Assembly: GCA_945890495.1 (NCBI GenBank)
Contig: CAMDCO010000016.1
Location: 1 to 44,926 of the forward strand
Source of the DNA: Bordetella parapertussis
GTDB lineage: Bacteria; Pseudomonadota; Gammaproteobacteria; Burkholderiales; Thiobacillaceae
Length of the DNA stretch: 44,926 nucleotides
Direction: 5' to 3'
Shown here: one piece after another, positions 7,782 through 16,397 of the stretch
How the letters are laid out: every line of letters starts with the position of its first letter
Position numbering within the stretch: position 1 is the first letter of the stretch
Program-made: the position numbers and the translations under genes
The notes under the pieces: generated by a model
What the model was told of the DNA's origin: nothing
Seen by the model: only the letters and a program-made list of their open reading frames with translations
The model's database searches: none

Positions 7782-8276
7782 CCCGTTGACGGGCGGCTCG
7801 CCACGCGCCTCACGCGCCTCGTTGAAGGGCTGTTCATGGAGCAGCATCTGGATCTCGTTGAGCCGTTGCGCGAGGGGCCTGGCCAAGGGGAGGGTTTCGG
7901 GTGTCGAGGGCCAGTGGCTGGCCATGGGGCGGCCGATAATCTCATTGACGGGTAGGGGGTTAAAGGCGAATGGGGCGCTGACGCGCAGATAAAGCCTCGG
8001 TGTCGGGTTCAGGCTAAGGAAGAAGCGCGATTCCTCGCCATCAAAATAGGTGTTCAGCAGGGATTCAAGCTGTTGCCACTCCTCTATGTTGAGGTGGGCC
8101 GAGAGGTCTGCGCTAGGAACCAGATGCTCCATGCGGGCTTCAAGGTGGATGGGCTGGGCAAAGTACCAGACCCAACCGGAGGTCTCGAGTCCATCCTCGG
8201 CCGCACATTGCGCGGCACTGGGGGGGGCAATGGGCTGGGTGCCCCGGCCAAACAGGCGGGCCAAGAAACTTTTCAA
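7734..8276 (-). CDS. RpfE-like regulatory protein homologue, short form
   Basis: The 180-residue product shows the pattern of betaproteobacterial RpfE-type proteins (sometimes labelled cofactor-independent phosphoglycerate mutase): an AQPIHLEARMEHLV segment, LLNTYFDGEESRFFLSL, then RLNEIQMLLHEQPFNEAREARGE and VNGLWLWDAP. The usual proteins are longer, roughly 300 residues, with an additional N-terminal half that is missing here; the start MKSFLARLFGRG looks genuine. No biochemical function is established. The gene starts 10 bp downstream of the unknown gene 8287-9450, suggesting an operon, and overlaps the end of the convergent metallopeptidase gene. Confidence 0.6.
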   Translation of the reverse strand: MKSFLARLFGRGTQPIAPPSAAQCAAEDGLETSGWVWYFAQPIHLEARMEHLVPSADLSAHLNIEEWQQLESLLNTYFDGEESRFFLSLNPTPRLYLRVSAPFAFNPLPVNEIIGRPMASHWPSTPETLPLARPLAQRLNEIQMLLHEQPFNEAREARGEPPVNGLWLWDAPRVPNEIKP

Positions 8277-8286
8277 GAAAGGCCTC

Positions 8287-9450
8287 TCACGCGGCCGGCC
8301 AGGAAGGGGTGGCGATCCCCTCGCCCAGATCCGCCTCGATCAGGCGCTGGCGCGCGGCCAGGAGCCTTTCGATCAAGGCCGGCTCGGCCCGGGCGTAGGC
8401 CTCGGCATCCGGTACTCGCTTGACGACCACGCCGAGCAGTTCGGTGATGGCGTTGCCGATCGAGTTTTGGCTGATGGTGACGATGAGATTGCCCGCATCG
8501 TTACGATAGATGAGCTGCTTGAAGGCCGGCTGCCAGCGGATCGCGTTGGCATACTTGGCGTCCTTGATACAGCGGTCGCGCACCATCTTTGCGGTTTTGA
8601 GAAAGTCGTTGTTGAACTGTAGTTTTTCCTCCGCCAGTCGTGGGAAGTTCAGGTCGCGGGGCAGAGGGGCGTTGCGGGTCGAGACCTGGCTGAAGAAGCT
8701 GCGGTAGAAATCGATGAAACCCTTGAGCAGGGTGTCATATTCCTTCCAGAACTGGACCTCCTTGAGTGCCGCTGCGCCACCCTGGATCTCCCAGCTGGGC
8801 AGGCCCTGCGGATAACCGGTCAGGGCGATGCGGCAAGAACCGGACTGGCAGGGTTTGAGGATGGAGAGATCCAAGCCGTCGAAAAAGGCGCGATAGAGGT
8901 CGCGCATGTTGGCCTGAAACAGGGAGTGTTGGCCGCCGTCGGTCAGGTTGGGGTTGGCCTCGTCGGCCAGCGGTGCGGCCTGCAGTTCCGCCTTGTCGAA
9001 GACGATGAAGTGGTTGTGCAGCATACGGATCGAGGGGACCCCGGGCGAGGTGAGCGGCCAGGTGGCGTCGAGGCTGGCCTCACCGGCCAGGACGAGGTGT
9101 TTTTCCGGGTCTGGATAGAGTTCCAGCATGTAATCGAAGAGGATCTGGTTCATGCGGTTCCAGACATTCTTCACCGCATCGGGGACCTGGGTGCGGCGCA
9201 CCGGGCGGCCGAGCGGGTCGAGGACGGATTGCGAGGTGTTGTAGATGATCGAGGCGTCGAACAGGTTGCTGTGGCCGATGGCCTTGCGATAGAGCAGCAG
9301 GCCCTCCGGGTTTTGCAGGAGACCGTTGTTGTGCCTCAAGTCATTGAGGTTCTCGGCGCTGTTGAAAAACTCGTTGGGCTTCATGCCCTCGGGGACATCG
9401 AGGGGGATGGGGCGGAAGGGGGTGGTGATTTCGCGGGGACCGGACGACAT
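8287..9450 (-). CDS. Conserved-looking protein of unknown function, 387 residues
   Basis: The start at 9450 (MSSGPREITTPF) is preferred because residues encoded further upstream look non-coding; no strong ribosome site is visible. The protein is soluble, without signal or membrane segments. Recognisable stretches are NDLRHNNGLLQNPEGLLLYRK, a central LHNHFIVFD (histidine motif), FQANMRDLYRAFFDGLDLSILKP, and a C-terminal RIALTGYP...NSIGNAITELLG region. The HNHF pattern recalls nucleotide-transferase or HIT folds, but this is weak and I assign no function. It is co-directional with the RpfE-like gene. Confidence 0.7.
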   Translation of the reverse strand: MSSGPREITTPFRPIPLDVPEGMKPNEFFNSAENLNDLRHNNGLLQNPEGLLLYRKAIGHSNLFDASIIYNTSQSVLDPLGRPVRRTQVPDAVKNVWNRMNQILFDYMLELYPDPEKHLVLAGEASLDATWPLTSPGVPSIRMLHNHFIVFDKAELQAAPLADEANPNLTDGGQHSLFQANMRDLYRAFFDGLDLSILKPCQSGSCRIALTGYPQGLPSWEIQGGAAALKEVQFWKEYDTLLKGFIDFYRSFFSQVSTRNAPLPRDLNFPRLAEEKLQFNNDFLKTAKMVRDRCIKDAKYANAIRWQPAFKQLIYRNDAGNLIVTISQNSIGNAITELLGVVVKRVPDAEAYARAEPALIERLLAARQRLIEADLGEGIATPSWPAA

Positions 9451-9649
9451 GGCAGGATGAGAGGGTTGAATAGGGGAGGCCGAGCATTCTAACGAAAATC
9501 CCGTTGTCTCCGATTGATGCGTATCAACGCAGATGCCTATCAACGCAGACGCCTCAATGCGAACAGGACGGACAGCGGGGCGGAGGATCATTACAATGGC
9601 ACCCCATGTCTTTCGCCAATTTCCCTTCTTGGTCCGTCAGGGCCTTTGT

Positions 9650-10906
9650 ATGAGCCTGCCAGCTTGGCCCTTTGAGCTGTGGATTGGCCTGCGCTATACG
9701 CGGGCCAAACGCCGCAATCATTTCATCTCCTTCATCTCGGTCGTTTCCATGGCCGGCATTGCCTTGGGCGTGATGGCGCTGATCGTGGTGATGTCGGTGA
9801 TGAATGGTTTTCAGGATGAATTGCGTAACCGTATTTTGGGGGTGGCGGCACATATCGAGATGACGGGTCATGATGACCGTCTTGAGGCCTGGCCGGCACT
9901 CGACGCCCGGGTACGACAGGATTCTGCTGTCATTGGATCGGCCCCTTATATCAACGGTCAGGGTCTCTTGGCGGCCGGGGGTGAGACGCGCGGGGTGATG
10001 TTGCGTGGGGTCTTGCCAGAGCGGGAAGGGCAGGTCGATGAGGTGCCGTCGCGGATGAAGTCAGGTCGCTTCGATGACCTGCGCCCCGGCGAATTCAATA
10101 TTGTTCTCGGCGCCGAACTGGCCCGAGCGCTGGGGGTGTTTCGCGGCGACCGGTTGACCCTGGTCGTGCCGCAGGGTGTGGTGACCCCCGCCGGCATGAT
10201 CCCGCGCATGAAACAGTTCACCGTCGTTGGCGTGTTTGAGGCGGGCATGTATGAATATGACGCTGGTCTGGCCTTTCTCCACCTCGACGATGCCGCCAAG
10301 TTGTTGCGTACCGGCGAGGCCGTCTCGGGTCTGCGCCTGAAACTGGCCGATATGGATGCGGCACCGCGCGTGCGCCGTGCCCTGGTCAATAGCCTCAATA
10401 GCGAATATGCGGTGACGGACTGGACCCAGAGCCATGCCAATTTCTTCCGTGCGGTGCAGATCGAGAAGCGCATGATGTTCATCATCTTGTCACTGATTGT
10501 GGCGGTGGCGGCGTTCAACATTGTCTCGACCCTGGTGATGGCGGTGCAGGACAAGCAGTCCGATATTGCCATCCTGCGCACCCTGGGGATGCAACCGGGT
10601 TCCGTGATGCAGATTTTTATGGTGCAAGGCACGCTGATTGGCGTGATTGGGACGCTGAGCGGGGTGTTATCGGGGGTTCTCTTGGCCCTCAACATTGAGA
10701 CGGTGGTGCCCTTTATCGAACGCGTCCTTGGGCAGGACCTGTTCCCGGCCGATGTTTATTACATCTCCGAGTTGCCGTCCAAGCTGGTTCTGGGGGATGT
10801 GTTGTGGGTCGGTGGTATTTCCCTGTTGCTGTCTTTCCTGGCGACCTTGTACCCGAGCTGGCGCGCCTCGCGCGTGCATCCGGCGGAGGCCCTGCGTTAT
10901 GAATGA
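9650..10906 (+). CDS. lolC: Lipoprotein-releasing ABC permease LolC/E (LolF-like)
   Basis: ATG 9650 ([20 protein letters not shown]) gives 418 residues, the usual length of LolC/LolE; the frame extends upstream but without similarity. It has one N-terminal membrane helix with the [27 protein letters not shown] signature, a large periplasmic domain (about 50-275) and three C-terminal helices. The complex extracts lipoproteins from the inner membrane and passes them to LolA. lolD follows with an 8-bp overlap. No second permease gene follows, so either lolE lies elsewhere or this is a LolF-type permease acting as a homodimer. Confidence 0.9.
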   Translation: MSLPAWPFELWIGLRYTRAKRRNHFISFISVVSMAGIALGVMALIVVMSVMNGFQDELRNRILGVAAHIEMTGHDDRLEAWPALDARVRQDSAVIGSAPYINGQGLLAAGGETRGVMLRGVLPEREGQVDEVPSRMKSGRFDDLRPGEFNIVLGAELARALGVFRGDRLTLVVPQGVVTPAGMIPRMKQFTVVGVFEAGMYEYDAGLAFLHLDDAAKLLRTGEAVSGLRLKLADMDAAPRVRRALVNSLNSEYAVTDWTQSHANFFRAVQIEKRMMFIILSLIVAVAAFNIVSTLVMAVQDKQSDIAILRTLGMQPGSVMQIFMVQGTLIGVIGTLSGVLSGVLLALNIETVVPFIERVLGQDLFPADVYYISELPSKLVLGDVLWVGGISLLLSFLATLYPSWRASRVHPAEALRYE

Positions 10907-11594
10907 GTCGGGCACCTTGAAACCGATGGCCCTGGCCTGTCAGGGGATCCGCAAGGGCTATCACCTGGGCAGGGTCGAGGTCCCCGTGTTGGGTGGGGTC
11001 GATCTCACCGTTGGAGTGGGCGAGCGGGTCGCGATCATGGGCGCCTCGGGGTCCGGCAAGAGTACGCTGCTTCATATCTTGGGTGGGCTGGATCAGCCCG
11101 ATGCCGGCCAAGTAATCCTGAACGGCCAGGATCTGGCCCACATCCGTGAGCGCGAACGCTGTGCCTTGCGTAATCGCAGCCTGGGCTTTGTGTATCAGTT
11201 TCATCATCTCCTGCCCGAATTTACGGCGCTGGAGAATGTGGCCATGCCCCTCATCCTGCGTCGGATGCCGCGTGTCGAGGCTGAGGCGCAGGCCGCCGCC
11301 GCACTGGAGGAAGTGGGGCTGGGTCATCGACTGGATCATCGCCCCGGTGAATTGTCAGGGGGCGAGCGTCAGCGCGCCGCCATTGCTCGCGCCCTGGTGA
11401 CGCGTCCGGCCTGCGTGCTGATGGACGAGCCGACGGGTAATCTGGATCGTCACACGGCGGGTGATATCCAGGATCTGTTGCTGGGCTTGAGCCTGCAGCA
11501 CGGGGTCGCCTTGCTGGTGGTGACCCATGATCCGGCGCTGGCCGGACGCATGCAGCGCATCTTGACCCTTCAGGACGGCGCACTTATCGGATGA
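10899..11594 (+). CDS. lolD: Lipoprotein-releasing ABC ATPase LolD
   Basis: The start is the ATG that overlaps the lolC stop (10899), giving 231 residues; ATG 10926 is an alternative. The ABC motifs are in order: Walker [11 protein letters not shown]-loop region [18 protein letters not shown] (typical of LolD), signature [15 protein letters not shown], Walker [12 protein letters not shown], and the H-loop VVTHD. It powers lipoprotein release with the permease encoded just upstream. Translational coupling by the 8-bp overlap would keep subunits balanced. Confidence 0.94.
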   Translation: MNESGTLKPMALACQGIRKGYHLGRVEVPVLGGVDLTVGVGERVAIMGASGSGKSTLLHILGGLDQPDAGQVILNGQDLAHIRERERCALRNRSLGFVYQFHHLLPEFTALENVAMPLILRRMPRVEAEAQAAAALEEVGLGHRLDHRPGELSGGERQRAAIARALVTRPACVLMDEPTGNLDRHTAGDIQDLLLGLSLQHGVALLVVTHDPALAGRMQRILTLQDGALIG

Positions 11595-11670
11595 CGCCTG
11601 CGCAGGGGCGGTGTTAGACTTATCTCGCATAAAGGATTGTTGAATCCGGATAATGAATGAGGAGTGGTGC

Positions 11671-12198
11671 ATGTATAGGCTAAGGCATGTTGTTTTTGTG
11701 GTGCTCTTGTGCGGGAGTACTCTCGGTTATGGACACCCCTCTGACGAGATGGTCGATCCTGGGTCATCGACCAAGACCTTGATGCCGAAGATTATCGTCG
11801 ATAGTGGTCGGCTGGAGTGGGTCCCTTACCCCATGGATTTGTCCGCGTGGCCGACCCTGTGTGAAGAGGATCCGCGTCCCATGCCACGACCGCAAAAAGC
11901 CCAGTATGTGGCGCCGCTACGGGGTGATGCCGTACGCGGACGGGCCATCGTCATGGATACCCGGCGCGGCAATTGTGTGACTTGTCACGAGATCCCCGGC
12001 GAAGAGTGGCCCGGCACCTTTGGTCGCAAGCTCAACCACTACAAGCAGCTGCGTATGAGTGATGCCGATATCTACCAGCAGATCTACGATGTGCGCATCA
12101 CAGCGCCACGCGCCGTAATGCCGCCTTTTGGTGCGTTGGGTATCCTGTCTGATCAGGACATCCGCGATGTTGTGGCCTATTTGCAGAGTCTGGAGTGA
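11671..12198 (+). CDS. soxX: SoxX, mono-haem cytochrome of the thiosulfate-oxidising SoxXA complex
   Basis: ATG 11671 is preceded by TGAGGAG; an upstream in-frame ATG at 11653 overlaps that ribosome site and is rejected. The 175-residue precursor has a signal peptide (MYRLRHVVFVVLLCGSTLGYG). The haem motif is NCVTCH (Cys102, Cys105, His106), followed by EIPG and the SoxX axial-Met block AVMPPFG (Met150) and GILSDQDIRDVVAYLQSLE. SoxX accepts electrons from SoxA, which couples thiosulfate to the SoxYZ carrier. soxA follows two bases after the stop codon. soxY, soxZ, soxB and soxCD are absent here and must be encoded elsewhere if the pathway is complete. Confidence 0.92.
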   Translation: MYRLRHVVFVVLLCGSTLGYGHPSDEMVDPGSSTKTLMPKIIVDSGRLEWVPYPMDLSAWPTLCEEDPRPMPRPQKAQYVAPLRGDAVRGRAIVMDTRRGNCVTCHEIPGEEWPGTFGRKLNHYKQLRMSDADIYQQIYDVRITAPRAVMPPFGALGILSDQDIRDVVAYLQSLE

Positions 12199-12200
12199 GC

Positions 12201-13085
12201 ATGCGTAACTTGATGATTGTGCTGAGCCTGATGTTGGCGCCGGCCTGGGCGGATGAACCGTACAAAGAATATACCCCGGCCGAACATTTTGAGCCGCATG
12301 TTAGTGGCGATTTGCAGCTGACCGGGACCTATCGTTACTGGAAGGATCCTACCCAATTGGACCTGCGTTTGGCTGGGCATCCGGACGATAGCTGGAAGCT
12401 GAACTGGAAGCACTTGGACTATCCGTTCAACAAGGAGATGCACGCGGGCTACCTCGCGTTGGATCGTGGCTTGGCGTTATTCAACAAATTGAATCGCTCG
12501 GGGACCTTCAAGAACTGTTTGGTCATGTATCGCCTCAACGGCCAATACGAGACGAGTCTGAGGGGTTTGCGGACCCATTTCCCTGCCTATCGCACGGATC
12601 TCAGACGGGTGGCCGGTCTGGAAGAAGTTATTGAGCATTGTGCCACCCTGGAGAGGGAGATCTTGCAAAACGGCAGCTATGACAATAGCGCTGTATCCCT
12701 CTATGTGGCCTCTCAGAGCTTGGGTATGCCGATCCGGATTGATGTTAGTTCGGGCCCCTTGCGCGAGTCCTGGAAGCGGGGCGAGCGTCTTTTCCATCAG
12801 AAGGTCGGGCGCAACAATATGTCCTGTGCCTCCTGCCATGTCGGGCGTGTGGGCCAGTCGTTGCGGGCGACCGTGGTGACCTCGCCCTATGGGGATGTGG
12901 CGCATTACCCGGTCTATCGGGATCGCTTTGGTATGACTTCCCTGCATGTGCGTTTTGCCCAGTGCAGCCTGGATTTGGGTTTCAACGCCCTCAAGCCCGG
13001 CACCCATGCCTACACGGACATGGAGGTGTTCATGACCGCGCTGACCAATGGCTATCCGGTCAGCGTGCCGTCCGAGCGTCCTTGA
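12201..13085 (+). CDS. soxA: SoxA, mono-haem (L-cysteine S-thiosulfotransferase subunit)
   Basis: ATG 12201 follows the soxX stop by two bases and gives 294 residues with a short signal peptide ending AWA. One haem motif is present, SCASCH (Cys209, Cys212, His213). Cys255 in RFAQCSLDLG matches the cysteine persulfide haem ligand of SoxA. The N-terminal haem motif found in di-haem SoxA is missing: Cys106 and Cys147 remain as an isolated pair that could form the structural disulfide seen in mono-haem SoxA. The C-terminal YTDMEVFMTALTNGYPVSVPSER matches the family tail. The enzyme conjugates thiosulfate to the SoxY swinging-arm cysteine in the periplasm. No soxK-type gene follows; the next gene is on the other strand. 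Confidence 0.92.
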   Translation: MRNLMIVLSLMLAPAWADEPYKEYTPAEHFEPHVSGDLQLTGTYRYWKDPTQLDLRLAGHPDDSWKLNWKHLDYPFNKEMHAGYLALDRGLALFNKLNRSGTFKNCLVMYRLNGQYETSLRGLRTHFPAYRTDLRRVAGLEEVIEHCATLEREILQNGSYDNSAVSLYVASQSLGMPIRIDVSSGPLRESWKRGERLFHQKVGRNNMSCASCHVGRVGQSLRATVVTSPYGDVAHYPVYRDRFGMTSLHVRFAQCSLDLGFNALKPGTHAYTDMEVFMTALTNGYPVSVPSERP

Positions 13086-13634
13086 TCAAGGCTCTTGCTG
13101 TCGTGCCTGGCGACGCTTGAGATAGGCCAGCAGATAAAGCCGCCAGCCAATGCGCACGGCCGCATAGCCTAGAAGCGCGAGAATGCCGGCGAGGACAATC
13201 TCGCCGAGTAAGAAGGCCTCGCCCAGGCTGAGTAGCCAGTGCCAGAACTCGGGCAGGAAGGCGGTCCAATCGCTCCAGTCAAACTGCAGGTCGATCGGGG
13301 GTGCGGTGGCCTCCGTACCCAGCAGAAATTCTCCGATGGCGAGGGCCGCGAGGATAATGAAGGGCCAGGTCAATGGATTTGAGATCAGGGTCGTGGCCAC
13401 GGCGACCGGCAGATTGACGCGAAAGATGATGGCCAGGAGGGCGGCAGAGAGCATCTGCACCGGGCCGGGGACAAGGGCGCCGATCATGCCGACGGCGACG
13501 CCCCCAGCGACCGAGGCCCGATTCAGGTGCCATAAGTTGGGATGCTTGAGCCATGTTCCGGCCCAGCGCAGATGGCGGTGATCGCGAATCGTGGCGTGAT
13601 CGGGGAGAAACTTGCGAAAATGCTTGCGTGGCAT
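13086..13634 (-). CDS. DUF2062 membrane protein
   Basis: The start MPRKHFRKFLPDH at 13634 is chosen because DUF2062 proteins typically begin this way; the frame continues upstream to 13706. The 182-residue protein carries PNLWHLNRASVAGGVAVGMIGALVPGPVQM and FRVNLPVAVATTLISNPLTWPFI, the family hallmarks, with three to four membrane segments and a basic C-terminal tail (YLKRRQARQQ). Function is unknown; members are common in proteobacteria. Its stop codon lies directly against the soxA stop codon (convergent), and its start is divergent from comEC. Confidence 0.85.
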   Translation of the reverse strand: MPRKHFRKFLPDHATIRDHRHLRWAGTWLKHPNLWHLNRASVAGGVAVGMIGALVPGPVQMLSAALLAIIFRVNLPVAVATTLISNPLTWPFIILAALAIGEFLLGTEATAPPIDLQFDWSDWTAFLPEFWHWLLSLGEAFLLGEIVLAGILALLGYAAVRIGWRLYLLAYLKRRQARQQEP

Positions 13635-13704
13635 GGCGGTGGATGATGACATTTCTTGACGCATTACGGCCCATTGTAGCCCGAACTTTTGGGCCGGTTG
13701 ATCC

Positions 13705-16023
13705 ATGCGCTGGCTGATTATCTGCTTTACGCTGGGCGCGGGCTTGCTCCAGACGCAGGCCGTCTTGCCGACCTTTTCCCTGCTTTGGTGGGCCCCGCTG
13801 GTGCTGCTGGTTTGGCATTACGGCTTGAGGCCCTTGCCATCGGCCGGCTATTGGGGCGTGCTCCGTTGGGGTGGCTTGGGGCTCATGGCCCTCGCCGCCG
13901 GTTTCTATTACGCGGCTGGGCGCGCGGACCTGCGTCTGGCGGATCGCGTTGACCCTGGCTGGGTTGGACTCAGCACCCCGGCCACGGGGATGGTTGAGGG
14001 ACTGCCGCAGGCGACGGCCTATGGCTGGCGCTTTGTCCTCCATGTTGTGCAAGACGAGAACGGGGTCTTGCCGCAACGCCTGCAAGTCATGAGCGCAAGC
14101 AAGTGGCTGGCTATGCCACCCAAGGGGGGCGATTGTCTGCGCCTTAACCTACGGGCCCGTCCCCCTCACGCCAGTCAGAACCCCGGGGTTGCTGATATGG
14201 AGGCCTGGTTGTTTGAGCGCGGTATCCGTGGCTTTGCGACGGCGACCGGGCCGGTGCAGAGTGCCGGGTCGTGTGCTACGAGCTTCCGTGCCCGGATCGA
14301 TACCCTTCGCCAGCGATTGCGCGACGGGATGAGGCAACGGCTGGTGGACGAGGAGGGCCGGGCCATGCCATACGCTGGGGTCGCCATCGCGCTGGCGGTG
14401 GGCGACCAGAACGCGATCCCCGACGCGCAGTGGCGACTGTTTCGGATGACCGGGGTTACCCATTTGATGAGCATCTCGGGCCTGCATATAACGCTGCTGT
14501 CCGGACTCATGTATGCCATGGTGTACGCCCTTTGGCGGCGGGTGGCCTGGCTGACCTTACGCGTGCCGGCCGTCAAGGCAGCGGCCCTCGCGGGCCTGTC
14601 GCTGGCCGTGGTCTATACGCTGCTGTCTGGGTTCGGTATCCCGGCGCAACGCACCCTTTATATGATCGCGGTCATGGTCATGGGTGTTTGGCTGGGCTTG
14701 GCGCATTCGCCCTCGCGTGTCTTGGCCGCTGCCGTGGCCATCGTGGTCCTGATTGATCCTTGGGCGGCCCTTTCGGCCGGTTTCTGGCTCTCATTCATGG
14801 CGGTGGCGGCCCTTTTTTATTCCGGTGCGGGACGCCTGCGTCCCCCGCGTTGGTGGCGGGCCTGGGCCTTGACCCAGTGGGTGGCCAGTCTGGCCTTGTT
14901 GCCCTTGCTGTTGATGCTGTTCCACGAATTTTCCCTGGTCTCACCGTTGGCTAATACCTTCGCCATCCCGGTCATCAGCCTTTTGGTGGTTCCGCTGGCG
15001 ATGTTTTCGGCATTGCTGCCTTGGGACGGGCTGGCAACGCTGACTCACAGCGTGATTGCGGCTGTGATGTGGGGCCTAGAGGCCCTGGCGGCCTGGCCGC
15101 AACCGATTTGGCATGTGGGTGAGGCGGGCGGCGTAGCCCTCTTCCTGGCGGCTCTAGGGTTGATTTGGCTACTGCTTCCGGGGGCGTTCCCGCGTCGATT
15201 TCTGGGCTTGATCCTGTTGCTGCCGTTGCTCTGGCCCATAGATGACCGTCCGCCCGAGGGGGCATTGCGGGTCGAGACCCTGGATGTAGGGCAGGGGCTG
15301 GCGGTGGTGGTCTCGACAGCGCGGCACACGCTGCTGTTTGATGCGGGGCCGGCCTTTGAGAGCAGCGACGCAGGGCAGAGGATTATCGCGCCAAGACTCT
15401 GGGCAATGGGGCTACGGCGTTTGGATGGACTTATTGTTTCGCATAGCGATTCGGATCACAGTGGCGGCGCGGCGAGCATTGAGGCGGCCTTTCAGCCCGT
15501 TTGGTCTCTGTATGGCCAGCCACGGGTGGGTTCCGGGCAGGTGCGCTGTGCGGCCGGTCAAACATGGCAGTGGGATGGAGTTCGCTTCGAGGTGTTACAT
15601 CCCCCGGCGCATTGGGTGGAAAACCCGTATTTCTCGGACAATGATCGCAGTTGCGTCGTCAGAGTGGAATCTTCTTTTGGCAGTCTCTTGCTGGTGGCGG
15701 ATATCGAACGCCTAGGTGAACTGGAGTTGCTTGAAAAACAGCGTGAACGCTTGCCCAGCACCGCCTTGCTGGTGGCGCATCATGGTAGCCGGGGTGCCTC
15801 GTCTGAGCGCTGGGTTGCGGCCGTGCATCCGTCCGAGGCCATTATTTCAGTGGGCCGCCACAATGCGTTTGGCCACCCGCATTCAGAGGTGCTGGGTCGG
15901 TATCGCGATGCAGGTAGCCGGGTCTGGCGAACCGATCAGGCGGGCGCTATTCGCCTGGACTTCTCGCGTGAGGGGCATTTTGTCCGTTCGTGGCGAGATG
16001 AACGGCGCCGTTATTGGCATTAA
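13705..16023 (+). CDS. comEC: ComEC/Rec2 DNA-uptake channel
   Basis: The 772-residue protein has the full ComEC layout: N-terminal membrane helices and a DUF4131 oligonucleotide-binding-like region (about 1-180), the competence transmembrane domain with GVTHLMSISGLHITLLSGLMY (about 250-270) and LLSGFGIPAQRT, and a C-terminal metallo-beta-lactamase-like domain (about 515-760) with DVGQGLAVVV, SHSDSDHSGG and LLVAHHGSRGASS. ComEC moves single-stranded DNA across the inner membrane in natural transformation. The HxDxDH-like zinc motif (SHSDSDH) is present, so the putative nuclease domain looks intact. No other competence gene is in the window. Confidence 0.92.
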   Translation: MRWLIICFTLGAGLLQTQAVLPTFSLLWWAPLVLLVWHYGLRPLPSAGYWGVLRWGGLGLMALAAGFYYAAGRADLRLADRVDPGWVGLSTPATGMVEGLPQATAYGWRFVLHVVQDENGVLPQRLQVMSASKWLAMPPKGGDCLRLNLRARPPHASQNPGVADMEAWLFERGIRGFATATGPVQSAGSCATSFRARIDTLRQRLRDGMRQRLVDEEGRAMPYAGVAIALAVGDQNAIPDAQWRLFRMTGVTHLMSISGLHITLLSGLMYAMVYALWRRVAWLTLRVPAVKAAALAGLSLAVVYTLLSGFGIPAQRTLYMIAVMVMGVWLGLAHSPSRVLAAAVAIVVLIDPWAALSAGFWLSFMAVAALFYSGAGRLRPPRWWRAWALTQWVASLALLPLLLMLFHEFSLVSPLANTFAIPVISLLVVPLAMFSALLPWDGLATLTHSVIAAVMWGLEALAAWPQPIWHVGEAGGVALFLAALGLIWLLLPGAFPRRFLGLILLLPLLWPIDDRPPEGALRVETLDVGQGLAVVVSTARHTLLFDAGPAFESSDAGQRIIAPRLWAMGLRRLDGLIVSHSDSDHSGGAASIEAAFQPVWSLYGQPRVGSGQVRCAAGQTWQWDGVRFEVLHPPAHWVENPYFSDNDRSCVVRVESSFGSLLLVADIERLGELELLEKQRERLPSTALLVAHHGSRGASSERWVAAVHPSEAIISVGRHNAFGHPHSEVLGRYRDAGSRVWRTDQAGAIRLDFSREGHFVRSWRDERRRYWH

Positions 16024-16397
16024 TGGGGCGGTAATTGGGGTCTGTGAAATGACCCTATGAGGACCCCTTAATCTGTTTTCTAATCACACAGACACGGTAG
16101 CGTCACAAAGGCGACGCTAATCCCATGATTTTCAAGATGTATTATGTAACACATTGATTTTTAACGACTCATTACTTCGCTTAAAAATAGGGCGGAGGCG
16201 CAAGATGCCCACATGGATGCCATTTTTACGAGTTTTCTGCGAGGAGTGCACAGAGTTATCCACATAATTCGTGGATAACTCTGTGGGGGTCAAGGGGCCG
16301 CCGTTTGCTGCCGAGGTTTATTTACCCCCCTCGATCAAGGTATAGTTCAACATTCGCAAAAACCCCTGTTTTGCCGGGTACAAAGGTTAGAAGCATT
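16024..16397. other. 374-bp gene-free region between comEC and argD
   Basis: The region is AT-richer than its surroundings. It holds an 7-bp inverted repeat (TAGCGTC 16098-16104 with GACGCTA 16113-16119), the long DnaA-box palindrome listed separately, and a possible argD promoter with a TATAGT -10 at 16341-16346 and a weak -35 (TTATTT 16318-16323). No open reading frame with protein character is visible on either strand. Confidence 0.6.
16249..16285. repeat. 15-bp perfect inverted repeat made of two opposed DnaA-box-like sequences
   Basis: The arms CACAGAGTTATCCAC (16249-16263) and GTGGATAACTCTGTG (16271-16285) are exact reverse complements around a 7-base spacer. The left side contains TTATCCACA (16256-16264), a perfect match to the DnaA box consensus; the right side contains its opposed copy with one mismatch. 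There is no following T-run, so a simple terminator is unlikely. It could be a DnaA titration or regulatory site, or an RNA hairpin ahead of argD. Confidence 0.6.

Noticed and set aside
16024-16397. A replication origin at the DnaA-box palindrome
   Set aside because: Only two boxes are visible, with no AT-rich unwinding element array and no dnaA, dnaN or gidA nearby.
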